A DNA stretch of 64,000 bases from Hydrogenophaga sp. GTDB lineage: Bacteria > Pseudomonadota > Gammaproteobacteria > Burkholderiales > Burkholderiaceae_C. The stretch covers positions 124,001-188,000 of the forward strand of contig NZ_JAILWB010000008.1 in the NCBI RefSeq assembly GCF_025699295.1, in the 5' to 3' direction. Position numbers and translations under genes: made by a program. The notes beneath the pieces are model-generated. The model was not told where the DNA came from and searched no databases. It saw nothing but the letters and a program-made list of their open reading frames with translations. Shown one piece after another: positions 8,750-18,212 of this stretch (position 1 is its first letter; every line of letters starts with the position of its first letter).

Positions 8750-10414
8750 TCAATAGCTGCTGACCACCAGCGTGTTGTTTGCGTAGGCCACTGCCTTCAA
8801 TCGATAGCCGGCGTTCACGGCCTGGGCCATCACGTAGTCGGCCGCAGTCAGGAATGAGGGCTGTTCCACCAGCGCATCGCCTCCAATCGGCACCGAGTCC
8901 TTCGCATTCCACACAACCGACCAGTTGGCCCCTTGGCCCCAGCGACTGAGCATTTGTTCAACGCTCCGATCGTCGGTCCTCATCGACCACTTGCGCCCCT
9001 GCTCATCACCCCCAAACACCCCCGTAGTCGCAGGTTGGGCAGAGATTTCTTGCGCAGCCGGGTCTTGGCGCTTGCCAGCGCCTTGTCCAGTGTTCGGAGT
9101 GGAGGGCGTCGGCGCAGCCTTCTGCGATTGCTGGGCGGCGGCAGCGGGCGTGAAGCGGATTACGCGGTTGCTGTAGAAAGTCGCATCCAACGCGTAGCCC
9201 GCTTGTCGAAGCCCGGCTACGAGACGCTCGACCGCCTCCTTGAGCGACGCGGCTGGGATGACGGCGTCGCCGCCAACCTGCGCGTCGAGCTCAGAGGGAA
9301 CTTCCCAAACAATGGTGTGGTTGGTCGCTGCGGCCCAACGACGAACCGTGGCCTGGACCGTCTTGTCGGAAGCAATCATGCGAAAGCCGCCAGGAGGGAC
9401 TTCCTGGTGCGCTGACGCTGCCGCGCTGGGTGTCCCACTCGCGCCTTGTCGATGCAGAATTGCGTTGCCTTGAGCAAGCGTCAGCACGCCTGATCGGACC
9501 AACGCCTGCACGTTCTCTTGGGCCGTTCCCGCTCCCGGCTGTCCGTTCGTGGGCCGCGAAGGCGCGCGAGAAACCTCCACTTCCACTCGTACGTTGGATT
9601 CCCAGAGACTCTTGTCTTGCTTGCCAGCCACACCCACTTTCGTGGCGATCGAGTCAAGCGGCACCCCCGCCTTGACCAACGCATCGCGCATGGCATTCGC
9701 TCGCGCTTGATCAAGGCCCTCCTTGAGGGTTTCATCGTCACGCCCTACAACCTCGACTCGTGCACCTTTTTGAGCGCTCGCTGCGATGGAGGCGATAAGC
9801 TTGCGCCCTTTGGGCCCCAGTGTGGAGCTGCCTTTGGGAAACCAGATCGTGTGATCGGTGGTTCGCACCTGAGGATCGACCCATTCCATTCGATCGCCTC
9901 GGACCGGCGTTGCGTAGCTGTTTCGCTCGAGTGCGTCATCGATCAGAGACGGCGCGACGGGCGCGAGCGAGGCGACCAGGCGTTCACCCGGGCGAACCGT
10001 GCCACCCGTGAACGCATTGCTCATGCCGTTTGTGTCAATTTGCCGCAGGGATGGAGCATCAAGGCGTGTACCCGCGCTGTGAATCACCATCGCTTGCGCG
10101 CGACCCAGTTGCAATGTGAACTGCCCATGGACCTGAGGGACCTTGATATACGGCCCTTCGTGTTGCGGCACGAGCAGCTGCAGGGCACCGCCCGCACGGG
10201 CAAAGATCGCCGGGACGGCCTCGCCTGCGCGGAACTGGAAATATGTGCTCTTGCCATCATCGAAGACCTGTACTGGGGTAGCTCGCTGGCTCCCCGAAGT
10301 CACGTAGGAGAAGTCGTAGGCTCCGACCCGTTGTGACGTGCTGCCCACAGCCGCGTTCGCGCTGAGGAGAACCACTGCAAGGGCGGCGGCAGTTTTGGTG
10401 AAGGTGGTTTTCAT
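8750..10414 (-). CDS. Modular periplasmic protein: VirB9-like, OmpA-like and two TcpQ domains
   Basis: A 554-residue exported protein. After a signal peptide, residues about 45-115 contain VFDDGKSTYFQF and a following pattern that aligns well with the C-terminal domain of the VirB9 encoded nearby (VFDDGKFTYFRM). Next comes an OmpA-like peptidoglycan-binding domain (about 190-285, starting IWFPKGSSTLGPKGRKLI). Two TcpQ/PilL-type domains follow, one near 345-425 and one near 475-554. It lies between VirB10 and the pilus genes. It corresponds in place to PilL, but the VirB9-like head is unusual and may tie the pilus secretin to the cell wall or to the secretion core. Confidence 0.65.
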   Translation of the reverse strand: MKTTFTKTAAALAVVLLSANAAVGSTSQRVGAYDFSYVTSGSQRATPVQVFDDGKSTYFQFRAGEAVPAIFARAGGALQLLVPQHEGPYIKVPQVHGQFTLQLGRAQAMVIHSAGTRLDAPSLRQIDTNGMSNAFTGGTVRPGERLVASLAPVAPSLIDDALERNSYATPVRGDRMEWVDPQVRTTDHTIWFPKGSSTLGPKGRKLIASIAASAQKGARVEVVGRDDETLKEGLDQARANAMRDALVKAGVPLDSIATKVGVAGKQDKSLWESNVRVEVEVSRAPSRPTNGQPGAGTAQENVQALVRSGVLTLAQGNAILHRQGASGTPSAAASAHQEVPPGGFRMIASDKTVQATVRRWAAATNHTIVWEVPSELDAQVGGDAVIPAASLKEAVERLVAGLRQAGYALDATFYSNRVIRFTPAAAAQQSQKAAPTPSTPNTGQGAGKRQDPAAQEISAQPATTGVFGGDEQGRKWSMRTDDRSVEQMLSRWGQGANWSVVWNAKDSVPIGGDALVEQPSFLTAADYVMAQAVNAGYRLKAVAYANNTLVVSSY

Positions 10415-10428
10415 GTTTGGAAGACCTG

Positions 10429-11727
10429 TTAACGACGGCTATACGCGCGTGGAAACACCATGTCGCTCACTACTTCGACGTTGATTCGAACGCCCTGCTT
10501 GACGGTGATAGTTGGTGGGATGACCTTGTTGCGGTCCAAGATCGTCTTGCTCACGTCAACAAGAACCTCACCAGCCGCGCCTTTGATCGCACCTTGCGAA
10601 CCGATATTTGTTCCGGTGGGTGTGGTCGTCTGGTCGGCCAGTACGGCAATGAAGAAGCTCGAGGCGAACATCTTGAAAAAGTGGTTGTTCACGTCACCGT
10701 CTAGGCCTGCGGCACCCCGCAGGTCAGAACCAGGCGCTGGGGGCAAATCGAAACTCGTTCCGTCTGGGAGGATCAGCCGTTCAAAGGCGAACAGGATCCG
10801 CGCCTGGCCGACCTTGACGTCGGAGTCGTACTGGCCATCGAGTACGCTCCCCTTAGGAATCAAAAGTTGGCCTTTGCCCAGGCTGTCGTAAATGTCGAGC
10901 GTGGTGTAGGCAGTGAGTCGCCCTGGCAGGTCTGAGTTGATCGCGCGACCCAGCACGGCGGGGATGACCTTGCCCTGGTGCAGCACAAGGTTGCTCGGCG
11001 ACTGATAGCTTCGCAGCGTCTTTCCGCCTTGGCGCTTGTCCTCAACGTCGCCGGCGTACTCCTTGACCCAACTCGTACGACTGACCTTTTGTGCAGCCGC
11101 TCCGCGAAGCTGGTCCAGTGCCGCGTTGAGGGTTGGCGCGATGCCTGCGCTCGGCGCGCTGTTAGTTCCTGTCGGCGGCAAGCTGCCGAAGACTGAATTC
11201 GCCGCCCCTAGGGCCGAACCAGCGGGGGTAGTGCCAAGCGCACCAGCCACGGCACCAAGGGTGGACCCTGGCCCACCATCGAAGTCGACCACGACGGACT
11301 TGGACAGTCGAACCTCTGCTTCTCGCTCGGCGGCACGCAGTGCTCCCTCCTCGTCGACGGAGGACTCCCGCCGGGGGGCGACCACAGGAGTGACGCTTTC
11401 CCCTTCCAGCTTGGATAGCGGCTTTTCGTAAAGGCTGGCCGTTGAGTCTGGACGACGGACCGATGCAGGCACCGGCGACGGTGTTTCCTGTGCGGCCTTC
11501 ATCTCCTCATCGATTGACTGCGGCCGGCCCAGGACTTGGGAGGCCGGCGCTTCTTTCACCTGAGCAGTGAGATCCGTGGGCTGTGAAGGCGCCCCACTGA
11601 ACATCATCGACGAGACGACGCCCAGCACCAGGACGGCGACGACGATCACAGCCAGTGTCGACTTCTTGAGCGGTATGCCCGGCTTGGGCTCCTCTGGGGA
11701 AATGAGCGAATCTTTGGACAGGCCCAT
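10429..11727 (-). CDS. virB10: Type IV secretion core protein VirB10
   Basis: A 432-residue bitopic protein. It has a short cytoplasmic head, one membrane segment (about residues 25-45), a proline-rich and charged periplasmic linker, and a C-terminal TrbI/VirB10 beta domain containing GKVIPAVLGRAINSDLPG and LLIPKGSVLDGQYD. It spans the envelope and forms the T4SS core complex with VirB9. The start lies inside the end of virB9 (1-base gap), typical of one operon. Confidence 0.85.
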   Translation of the reverse strand: MGLSKDSLISPEEPKPGIPLKKSTLAVIVVAVLVLGVVSSMMFSGAPSQPTDLTAQVKEAPASQVLGRPQSIDEEMKAAQETPSPVPASVRRPDSTASLYEKPLSKLEGESVTPVVAPRRESSVDEEGALRAAEREAEVRLSKSVVVDFDGGPGSTLGAVAGALGTTPAGSALGAANSVFGSLPPTGTNSAPSAGIAPTLNAALDQLRGAAAQKVSRTSWVKEYAGDVEDKRQGGKTLRSYQSPSNLVLHQGKVIPAVLGRAINSDLPGRLTAYTTLDIYDSLGKGQLLIPKGSVLDGQYDSDVKVGQARILFAFERLILPDGTSFDLPPAPGSDLRGAAGLDGDVNNHFFKMFASSFFIAVLADQTTTPTGTNIGSQGAIKGAAGEVLVDVSKTILDRNKVIPPTITVKQGVRINVEVVSDMVFPRAYSRR

Positions 11728-11728
11728 G

Positions 11729-12625
11729 TCAGTCCTTCACGGGCTGGCCAAGCCAGTTGCGCTTCTGTACGCGATGGACTCGCACTTCTGGCTTGCCGAG
11801 CTTGAGAACCGCGGTGTCCAGCAAGCGCTGCGCTACGATGTAGTTGCCGCTCACGGTGTAGTTGACCAGGCTGTAATCGGTGCCCTCGATCACTGAGAAC
11901 AAGGCCGGCTGTTCCTGCAGATCCGCGGGCATGCGGAAGTAGGTGAACTTGCCGTCGTCGAACACGATCTCTGGGCGGAACTTGGCATCGCCCTCGATGC
12001 TGTAGTCAAACCGCATCGACTCCGGCTTGATGCCAGCCGGCAAGTCCCCTGCGAGGCGGCCATCAGTCGCACGCGAGTCCTGTCGATCTGCACGTGGTTG
12101 CGATTGGCTCTCGTCACGGGCGTCGATCTGCGTTGCCAGTACACGAGCCGCATCGTTCGGAGTCGCCGGATCAAAGTCGAGAACGACCTCCTTGGGATAG
12201 ATCCAGGAGATTCGCTGGTACCACTTGCGGCCGTCGCCGGTTGACTTGAGAACGAACTGATAGGGCCGCTTGTCCGTAAGCACCGTCAGCGACGTCTCTT
12301 GATCGTCGTAGCGTGGCTTGATGAACAGGTTCTTGCGATTCTTCGTCGGCGTGATCTCCCAGTTCGCTGTGTCTCCAGCTGCAACCGAAGTGATCTGCTC
12401 ATCCGCGGCGAACTGCAAGTGGGTCACAGCGCGGGGTTTGGTAAGCACCAGAAACGTGTTGTCCTGGTCGAACTGGAACTCGACCAGCCGCGTATCGCCG
12501 CGCAGCGGCGTGGCAACCAGCTCCGCGGACGCGGGCGCATGGAGGAACAGCGCGGAGACGGCGACTGCAATCATCCCGATGGCGGTAGGACGAAAAGCTT
12601 TGCGGACAGGGGTATGGTTCTGCAT
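11729..12625 (-). CDS. virB9: Type IV secretion core protein VirB9
   Basis: A 298-residue exported protein of the VirB9/CagX/TrbG family. A signal peptide is followed by an N-terminal beta domain (QFDQDNTFLVLTKP) and a C-terminal domain with VFDDGKFTYFRMP, which contacts VirB10 in known core complexes. The start overlaps the virB8 stop (GTGATG arrangement); the GTG at 12628 is an alternative. No VirB7 lipoprotein partner is visible nearby. Confidence 0.85.
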   Translation of the reverse strand: MQNHTPVRKAFRPTAIGMIAVAVSALFLHAPASAELVATPLRGDTRLVEFQFDQDNTFLVLTKPRAVTHLQFAADEQITSVAAGDTANWEITPTKNRKNLFIKPRYDDQETSLTVLTDKRPYQFVLKSTGDGRKWYQRISWIYPKEVVLDFDPATPNDAARVLATQIDARDESQSQPRADRQDSRATDGRLAGDLPAGIKPESMRFDYSIEGDAKFRPEIVFDDGKFTYFRMPADLQEQPALFSVIEGTDYSLVNYTVSGNYIVAQRLLDTAVLKLGKPEVRVHRVQKRNWLGQPVKD

Positions 12626-13401
12626 CACAGGGCGCGCTCCTCGGCGTCGCTGAAGAAGGTGACAAGGATCCCGAGCGGGTTTGCCAGAAGGTCTGCTTCC
12701 TGCGTTGCCGGGGTCAGTCGGTAGTTGAGGGTGACGCGGTAGCGCCGGATCTTGTCGGCAGCGGGCGGCGCGGAGCCGACGCGCTCGGTCGTCGTGATGA
12801 AGATGAAGGCGGTACCGCGCACCGATGCATCAACCGCCGTCACCTTGACCTCACGGACCATGTCCGCCTCTCCGCGTATGCGTTCGAAAATCCGCTCGCG
12901 TGCGCGAAACTCAGTGAACTGTCCAACTGCCTTGTCGGCAGCGCGGCTGTTTGCCCATCTCAACAGTTGCGAGGATCGAAGCGGGTCGATGGTGTAGACC
13001 GCCTCGACCCAGCGGGCGAGTTCGGCCTTCACGACGGCCATGTTGGGATCAATGCGCTCAACCTGGACGGGGCGGTTTACGATGCCCGTCGTCGGGTTGA
13101 TCTCGACGACCCAAGGACGCACTTCTTTGAGCGGGGTCACCACGGCGAGAGTGGCGACCGCCGTGATGGCCAGAAGCGAAGCCAGGATGGCCATGAGAAA
13201 CCACCTCGCCGCCTCCACCTTGGACGAGCCGTAGACCTCGGCGAACTTGGCTGCGCCCTTCTCGTAGACGGCAGCCGGCGTGTTGGACTGCTTCGTCAGG
13301 ACGTCGAGCGGGTCGGCCTTCTTGCCTTTGCTAGGCCTTTCCTCACTCGGATCGATGAGGGATGAGCCCTTGCCGAGCTTTGAACGATTGAAGAATGACA
13401 T
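12625..13401 (-). CDS. virB8: Type IV secretion protein VirB8
   Basis: A 258-residue inner-membrane protein. A charged cytoplasmic head precedes one membrane segment (about residues 70-92). The periplasmic domain has the VirB8 NTF2-like pattern (RPWVVEINPTTGIVNRPVQ, and a later YRVTLNYRLTP). It is the first gene after a strong terminator, and a GGAAAGG site precedes the ATG, so a promoter probably lies within 13402-13568. Confidence 0.8.
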   Translation of the reverse strand: MSFFNRSKLGKGSSLIDPSEERPSKGKKADPLDVLTKQSNTPAAVYEKGAAKFAEVYGSSKVEAARWFLMAILASLLAITAVATLAVVTPLKEVRPWVVEINPTTGIVNRPVQVERIDPNMAVVKAELARWVEAVYTIDPLRSSQLLRWANSRAADKAVGQFTEFRARERIFERIRGEADMVREVKVTAVDASVRGTAFIFITTTERVGSAPPAADKIRRYRVTLNYRLTPATQEADLLANPLGILVTFFSDAEERAL

Positions 13402-13568
13402 GTGCGCTACCTTTCCCAGTGAATGCTAGGTAGGAAGCGCAAAATTCGAGGTCAGACAACGACCCCATATCCATGCGTAGACCGGGTTTCAGATGCGCTC
13501 GACCCTCGGAGGCTCAAGCTGGCATCGCTCGTGCGCGGGGGCTCGATGCCTACACTCCCGCAGTAGGC

Positions 13569-13596
13569 AAAAAAAAGCCAGCGACTCGCGCTGGCT
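13569..13596 (-). terminator. Rho-independent terminator between two T4SS transcripts
   Basis: A perfect 8-bp stem (AGCCAGCG/CGCTGGCT) with a 5-base loop is followed on the minus strand by a run of seven or more T. It lies 20 bases after the stop of the 163-residue membrane protein. It should end the upstream T4SS transcript and separate it from virB8-virB10 and the pilus genes. Confidence 0.85.
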
Positions 13597-13615
13597 TCCA
13601 TTGTGGACACGGACT

Positions 13616-14107
13616 TCAGAAGACCAAGCCCAGGCCCCATCGGATCATGGCGGTGCCGCCCAGGATGACCCCTACGACGCCTCCTACCATCAACCAAGGC
13701 TGTTCGCTTGCTATTCGGGTCACCGCCACACGAACAGACACGGCAGGCGCATCGTCCATGATCGTGCGGCGTTTCTCCTGGAGGTAGGCCACAGAGGCCT
13801 GTTCAGCGACTTCCTCAAGCGCCGCATCAATCATCTGCACCCGATCGTACGGGCTGATTCCAGTATCGAGGCCTTCATACCATCGCATGACGCCTTCAAC
13901 CTCTGACTCCTGGACCTCATCACCATGAATTTCCCTGTCTCCCTCGGCCTCAACGGAATGCGCAGTTGATGGTTTGCCGCGCATTGCATCAAGCACTGCC
14001 ATCACGCGCGCCCGGTCCACCTCGCCCAAGGCGATGAATTGCTGCAGCACCTGGTCAATCGGGGTGGACTGACTCGAGCCGACCTGAACTGAATCTGTCT
14101 TGTTCAT
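13616..14107 (-). CDS. Hypothetical C-tail-anchored protein
   Basis: A 163-residue protein that I do not recognise. It is acidic and mostly helical, with a single hydrophobic segment at the extreme C-terminus (about residues 138-163), so it may be tail-anchored with its bulk in the cytoplasm. It is the last gene of the T4SS segment that ends at the terminator. Its place after the lytic transglycosylase suggests a role in transfer, but no motif shows one. Confidence 0.55.
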   Translation of the reverse strand: MNKTDSVQVGSSQSTPIDQVLQQFIALGEVDRARVMAVLDAMRGKPSTAHSVEAEGDREIHGDEVQESEVEGVMRWYEGLDTGISPYDRVQMIDAALEEVAEQASVAYLQEKRRTIMDDAPAVSVRVAVTRIASEQPWLMVGGVVGVILGGTAMIRWGLGLVF

Positions 14108-14112
14108 CGTGT

Positions 14113-14715
14113 CTACTCATCAAAGGCGATGAGACTGCTTGTGCTGGACTTGGCGACGCGCACACTCGATGGACCGGTCGGCTGGCTCTTGAAGCCACAC
14201 GCCTCAAGTGACTTTAGCTTTCGCTTTGCCGAATCGATGACCTTCCAATCAACGAGCGTGTTCCAAACCAAACCCGCATAGCGGTTGTTGAAGCAGGGAG
14301 TGGCCGAGTGATATGCACCGACCGCAAACCAGGTGTTTCCATGGGCCCGGTACTGCTTGGCCAGGTGCCAAGCCGCAACGTACGTGGAAACGCAGGGATC
14401 GAGCAGGTCCTTGTCACTGATCCCATACTTCCTCAACTCTTTGAGGTGGATCGAATTGATCTGCGCCATCCCTATGTCGACAGAGCCGTTCGGGTTGCGA
14501 TTGACCGCACCGGGCTTGAAGTTGCTTTCCACTTTCAAGATGGCTTTGAGCACCCATGGGTTCACGGAATGCCGCTCTGCTGCCGTCACGACGCACCGCG
14601 TCTCCGCTGTCAGTGGCATGGCACCCAGTGTGGCCGTTTCCCCCTCGGTCTGGGCGAACGCGCTGCCAGCAGCCAGCCAGCACAGGGAAGCGAGGGATGC
14701 GATGCGAGCTCTCAT
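14113..14715 (-). CDS. Lytic transglycosylase (VirB1/PilT-plasmid type)
   Basis: A 200-residue exported muramidase-like enzyme. A signal peptide (ending near GSAFAQ) is followed by a soluble lytic transglycosylase domain with catalytic Glu in ILKVESNF and the motif GMAQINS. It cuts peptidoglycan locally so the secretion channel or pilus can pass. The start overlaps the stop of the AAA+ gene (TGATG); a TTG three bases upstream is a weaker choice. Confidence 0.85.
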   Translation of the reverse strand: MRARIASLASLCWLAAGSAFAQTEGETATLGAMPLTAETRCVVTAAERHSVNPWVLKAILKVESNFKPGAVNRNPNGSVDIGMAQINSIHLKELRKYGISDKDLLDPCVSTYVAAWHLAKQYRAHGNTWFAVGAYHSATPCFNNRYAGLVWNTLVDWKVIDSAKRKLKSLEACGFKSQPTGPSSVRVAKSSTSSLIAFDE

Positions 14716-16706
14716 CAAAGGACCATTTGAACGGCTTGATCGACGTCCGCCTGTGTGACTACGACGGGGGTAGTGCGCCGGGAGATAGCGCGGTTAAGTG
14801 CGGCTTGAGCTACTGCCTCGGCGTTGGCGATGCTCTCACCGTCGAGCAACTTACCCACCGAGGCAATGGTGAGACCATCGTCGAGCTTGACCTTGCGAGC
14901 GATGAACCATGCTTCCAGATAGCGACCCAGGCCCTCTGCGCTCGGGCGCTCGAAGCGAACCTTCTCCGTGAATCGGCCACCACGCAGCAGGGCGGCGTCA
15001 ATCTGCTCGGGGTTGTTCGTCGCGGCAACCCACACAACGTCCCTGACCCGATCGCCAACGCCATCCATGAGAGTGAGCAGCTTGTTGGTGGCTTCGGTGC
15101 TGGTCGAGAAGTCGCGGTTCTTCAGCAGTTCGTCGGCCTCATCCACGAAGATGATGCAGGGGCGCAACTCCTTTGCCTTGGCGTACAACTTCTCCAACTC
15201 TTTGGGGTTGCGCGCGAGGTCAGCGCCAGTAGCCGGCAGGAAGGCCCAATCGATCTCTTTGGCAAGCGCCTTGACGGTTGCCGTCTTACCGGTGCCCGGC
15301 GGGCCATAGAACAGCACCCCAGTAGGCAGTGTGCCGCCGTGGGCTTCGGTGTGTTCGGGGTCGGACATGCGACCAGCGACCAGGTCGAGCATCTCTCGGG
15401 TGGTCGACGAAAGCACCAGCTCGTTCAGCGGCTTCACATTCTCCAGAGTCGTTCCCTTTCGGCCTTGCAGGGTGCGTAGTGCCCCCATGAAGTCCTCGAA
15501 CGTGGGCTGCTTCTTACCCATGCGGTCCAGATAGGACGGCAGTTCTTCGGTGACCGCCAAGATGCGCTTGACAGAGAAGCCATTCCAGCGGCGAGCAACG
15601 GAGTCCACGACCGAGTCAGCCACCACTGCATTGGGCAGGTTGGTTTTGAGGCCATGCTTGAGCAGACCGATACGCGCTTCACTGTCGGGAGGCGTGATCT
15701 CCACCTTGAAGTCGAAGCGGCCTTCGCGAATGCCTGCGCCGTCCAGGCGATCGATATGGTTGGTCGCAGCCACAAGGATGACTTTCTCTTTGCGGATGTC
15801 GACCATCAGGGTCAGCAGGGCGTTGACCACATCGCGGTCCTCCTTGACGCCCTGGCCCCCGCCATCACGCGACTCCAGGAAACTGTCGACCTCATCAATG
15901 AACAGCACGCACGGCTGCTGACGGCGCGCATCAGCGAACGCCTGGTTGATACGGGAGGTCTTCTCGCCCACCCACTGGCTCGCCACATCGGCGTAAGACA
16001 GCTGGAGGAAAGGCAAGCGCAACTCGCCGGCCAGCGCTTCAGCAAAGACGGTCTTGCCGTTGCCCGGTTCGCCAGAAAGAAGGATGCCGTTGCGGGCAGT
16101 CTTCTGGCCATCACGTCGGGCCACGATGGCTTCGGCGGCGTCCTTGAGCCGCGCCTTGATCTCGGTGTTGCCGTAGATGCTCTTGAAGGTCTGACTGGGA
16201 AGAACAGAGCGCGCAACCTGAACTGGTTCTGCCCCGTCGCCAGAATTTCCCGCACCGTGCACCGCTCGCTCGCGCTCGGCCGCTTGCATGTTGCCGAAGC
16301 GGAGCCATGCCAGCATCGCGCCGCTGAACGCCAGCGTTGCACCAAAGAACACGTGGCCACCCATGCCGGTACTTGCGCCGACGAGCCACATCCCGTACGC
16401 GATTGTTCCCGCCACGAGATTGACGATCCAGATATAGGCAGCCGTCTCCACAAACCAGTTCCGCCGCAGAACCGCAGCGCAGACGAGGTGAAGTGCGGTG
16501 AAGAACACGGTCGCCGCAGCGATGATTCCGGCCCATAGCAGTTCAAAGCCTCCCTTGTCGCCCAGGGCATTGGCTCGAACAGCGGCCAAGGGGAAGTCCA
16601 GGTCCCAGCCATTCAGCCACGCCAACGCCGAATGCAGGATCAATACGACCCAGACAAGCATCATCGGCAGATGGACAAAGGGGGTGAGTGCGTTCCTGAG
16701 CGACAT
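14715..16706 (-). CDS. Membrane-anchored tandem AAA+ ATPase
   Basis: A 663-residue protein. Its first 135 residues hold about four membrane segments. Two classical AAA+ domains follow. The first has Walker A GEPGNGKT (212-219) and Walker B CVLFIDEVDSF; the second has GPPGTGKT (about 455) and CIIFVDEADELL. Both have the sensor region AATN and arginine-rich second half. This is the CDC48/FtsH type of ATPase without any protease domain. It lies inside the T4SS operon between VirB6 and the transglycosylase, which is not part of the standard VirB set. It may remodel or extract T4SS or pilus proteins; this is inference. Confidence 0.8.
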   Translation of the reverse strand: MSLRNALTPFVHLPMMLVWVVLILHSALAWLNGWDLDFPLAAVRANALGDKGGFELLWAGIIAAATVFFTALHLVCAAVLRRNWFVETAAYIWIVNLVAGTIAYGMWLVGASTGMGGHVFFGATLAFSGAMLAWLRFGNMQAAERERAVHGAGNSGDGAEPVQVARSVLPSQTFKSIYGNTEIKARLKDAAEAIVARRDGQKTARNGILLSGEPGNGKTVFAEALAGELRLPFLQLSYADVASQWVGEKTSRINQAFADARRQQPCVLFIDEVDSFLESRDGGGQGVKEDRDVVNALLTLMVDIRKEKVILVAATNHIDRLDGAGIREGRFDFKVEITPPDSEARIGLLKHGLKTNLPNAVVADSVVDSVARRWNGFSVKRILAVTEELPSYLDRMGKKQPTFEDFMGALRTLQGRKGTTLENVKPLNELVLSSTTREMLDLVAGRMSDPEHTEAHGGTLPTGVLFYGPPGTGKTATVKALAKEIDWAFLPATGADLARNPKELEKLYAKAKELRPCIIFVDEADELLKNRDFSTSTEATNKLLTLMDGVGDRVRDVVWVAATNNPEQIDAALLRGGRFTEKVRFERPSAEGLGRYLEAWFIARKVKLDDGLTIASVGKLLDGESIANAEAVAQAALNRAISRRTTPVVVTQADVDQAVQMVL

Positions 16707-16782
16707 GGGGTTTCTCCTTGCAATCAGGCTAGCACCCGATTGAAGAAGTTCAAGCGGCCCTGAGGGCTGAATCTAGTCGGAG

Positions 16783-18189
16783 TCAAGCTTTGCCCAGGGG
16801 CCCGACGAAACCTCGAACCGCCTTCGCATGCCCTGCCATGTATCCTGAAGCGCGGTTCCCAGACCGATCTCCCACGTCCGCTTGGCGACGCGCATTGCCC
16901 TGCGACCGGCCCGCTGCGGCGCCTGCGGCAAACTCCATCTTGCGGACGGCCGTACCCGCTGCCCTACCGCCCACGTAGGAGCCACCCCTGACGGCAGCAC
17001 TACCTGCCTGACCACCTGCCTCCGCCACATTGCTCGTACCTCGGTCCGCAATCCTCCCAGTTGGCGACTGGGTAATTCCTTTCATGCCCCCGAAGCCCGA
17101 GCCGCCAGCGCTCCCCGCAAGCAAGCCGGTGGCAATGCTGGGCACCTGTGTGAGCAGGAGCGAGCCCAGCAACGCAAGGATGGCCATGGTTGCGTGCATA
17201 AGAAAGTCCTGCACCAGCTTCTGAGTATTCGTTGCTCCCGCCATCTCCGTGGCCATCTGTTGTCCCAGCTGGCTCACGCCTACGAGAATTCCCGCGACCG
17301 CCGTCAGGAGGAATGCCAGCACGATCTTCATCATGCAGGCTCCCAGGAGAAAGCGCAGCCACGAATCGAAGACCCACGACATCGGACGGAACATCACGAA
17401 GGGCACCATTACCGGCGCCAACGCCAGCACCAGGGCTAGCGAGATGAAGGACATCAGCACTGTCCCCATGCCTACAACGGCCGCAAGGACCAGCAAGAAA
17501 CCGGTCAGGAGCTTCCCGAGCGCACTGACCAAAGTCGACGCGAGCGCCGGAGCCCACGAACCGGGATCCATCAGGCTGGCCTCAGCGGTACTCGGCATCG
17601 CGAAGACCTCCGAGATCGCCGAGAAGATTGGCGTGGCAACAGTTCCAAGCGCGCTCTTGAGGTCTGCCATCGACCCGCCACCAAGGGCAGTTCCAATGGA
17701 GTCCATCGTGCTCACGATGGCATTGCCCGCTGACTTGTCCAAGAACGCGTAGACGAACGCGAACGAAACCCAGATCGGCACCCACTCACCAATCAGTTCG
17801 CCAAATCCTTTCCCGCCCGCCATCGTTTTCACGGCCGTCCAGACCATGAGAGCGATCAGAAAGAAGCCGCTGATAGTGCGGCCCATCCCATTCAGCGGAC
17901 CATTCTCCAAGGTCTTCAGTGCGCCGCCAATCGCCTCCGACACTTTGCCCACAATTTCATCTGGGCTGACCGCGTACCCGGATGTCGCCGTCGCCGCTGC
18001 GGGTGACGAACCTGTTGAATCTGGCGCCGCGTTCACGACTGCGCTGGCGATGCCTGCAATGACGATGAAGAGAATGATGAGATTGCGCGGACGGCTCAGC
18101 CGACGCCGTTTGTCAGCGAACCACTCCACAACCTTCTCAGCGAGGAGGCCTACCCAGAATGCGAACAAGTGATTGGAGTGGTCGCGCAT
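16783..18189 (-). CDS. virB6: Polytopic T4SS protein VirB6/TrbL
   Basis: A 468-residue protein with five or more membrane segments between residues 25 and 365, and a Gly/Ala/Arg-rich hydrophilic tail. The pattern MVWTAVKTMAGG and the large periplasmic loop followed by a helical cluster are those of the TrbL/VirB6 family, which forms part of the inner-membrane translocation channel. It follows VirB5 and precedes the AAA+ gene. Residues in the tail repeat RAAGTAVR-like patterns. Confidence 0.75.
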   Translation of the reverse strand: MRDHSNHLFAFWVGLLAEKVVEWFADKRRRLSRPRNLIILFIVIAGIASAVVNAAPDSTGSSPAAATATSGYAVSPDEIVGKVSEAIGGALKTLENGPLNGMGRTISGFFLIALMVWTAVKTMAGGKGFGELIGEWVPIWVSFAFVYAFLDKSAGNAIVSTMDSIGTALGGGSMADLKSALGTVATPIFSAISEVFAMPSTAEASLMDPGSWAPALASTLVSALGKLLTGFLLVLAAVVGMGTVLMSFISLALVLALAPVMVPFVMFRPMSWVFDSWLRFLLGACMMKIVLAFLLTAVAGILVGVSQLGQQMATEMAGATNTQKLVQDFLMHATMAILALLGSLLLTQVPSIATGLLAGSAGGSGFGGMKGITQSPTGRIADRGTSNVAEAGGQAGSAAVRGGSYVGGRAAGTAVRKMEFAAGAAAGRSQGNARRQADVGDRSGNRASGYMAGHAKAVRGFVGPLGKA

Positions 18190-18212
18190 GATTCGACTGA
18201 CTTTCTAGGGAG

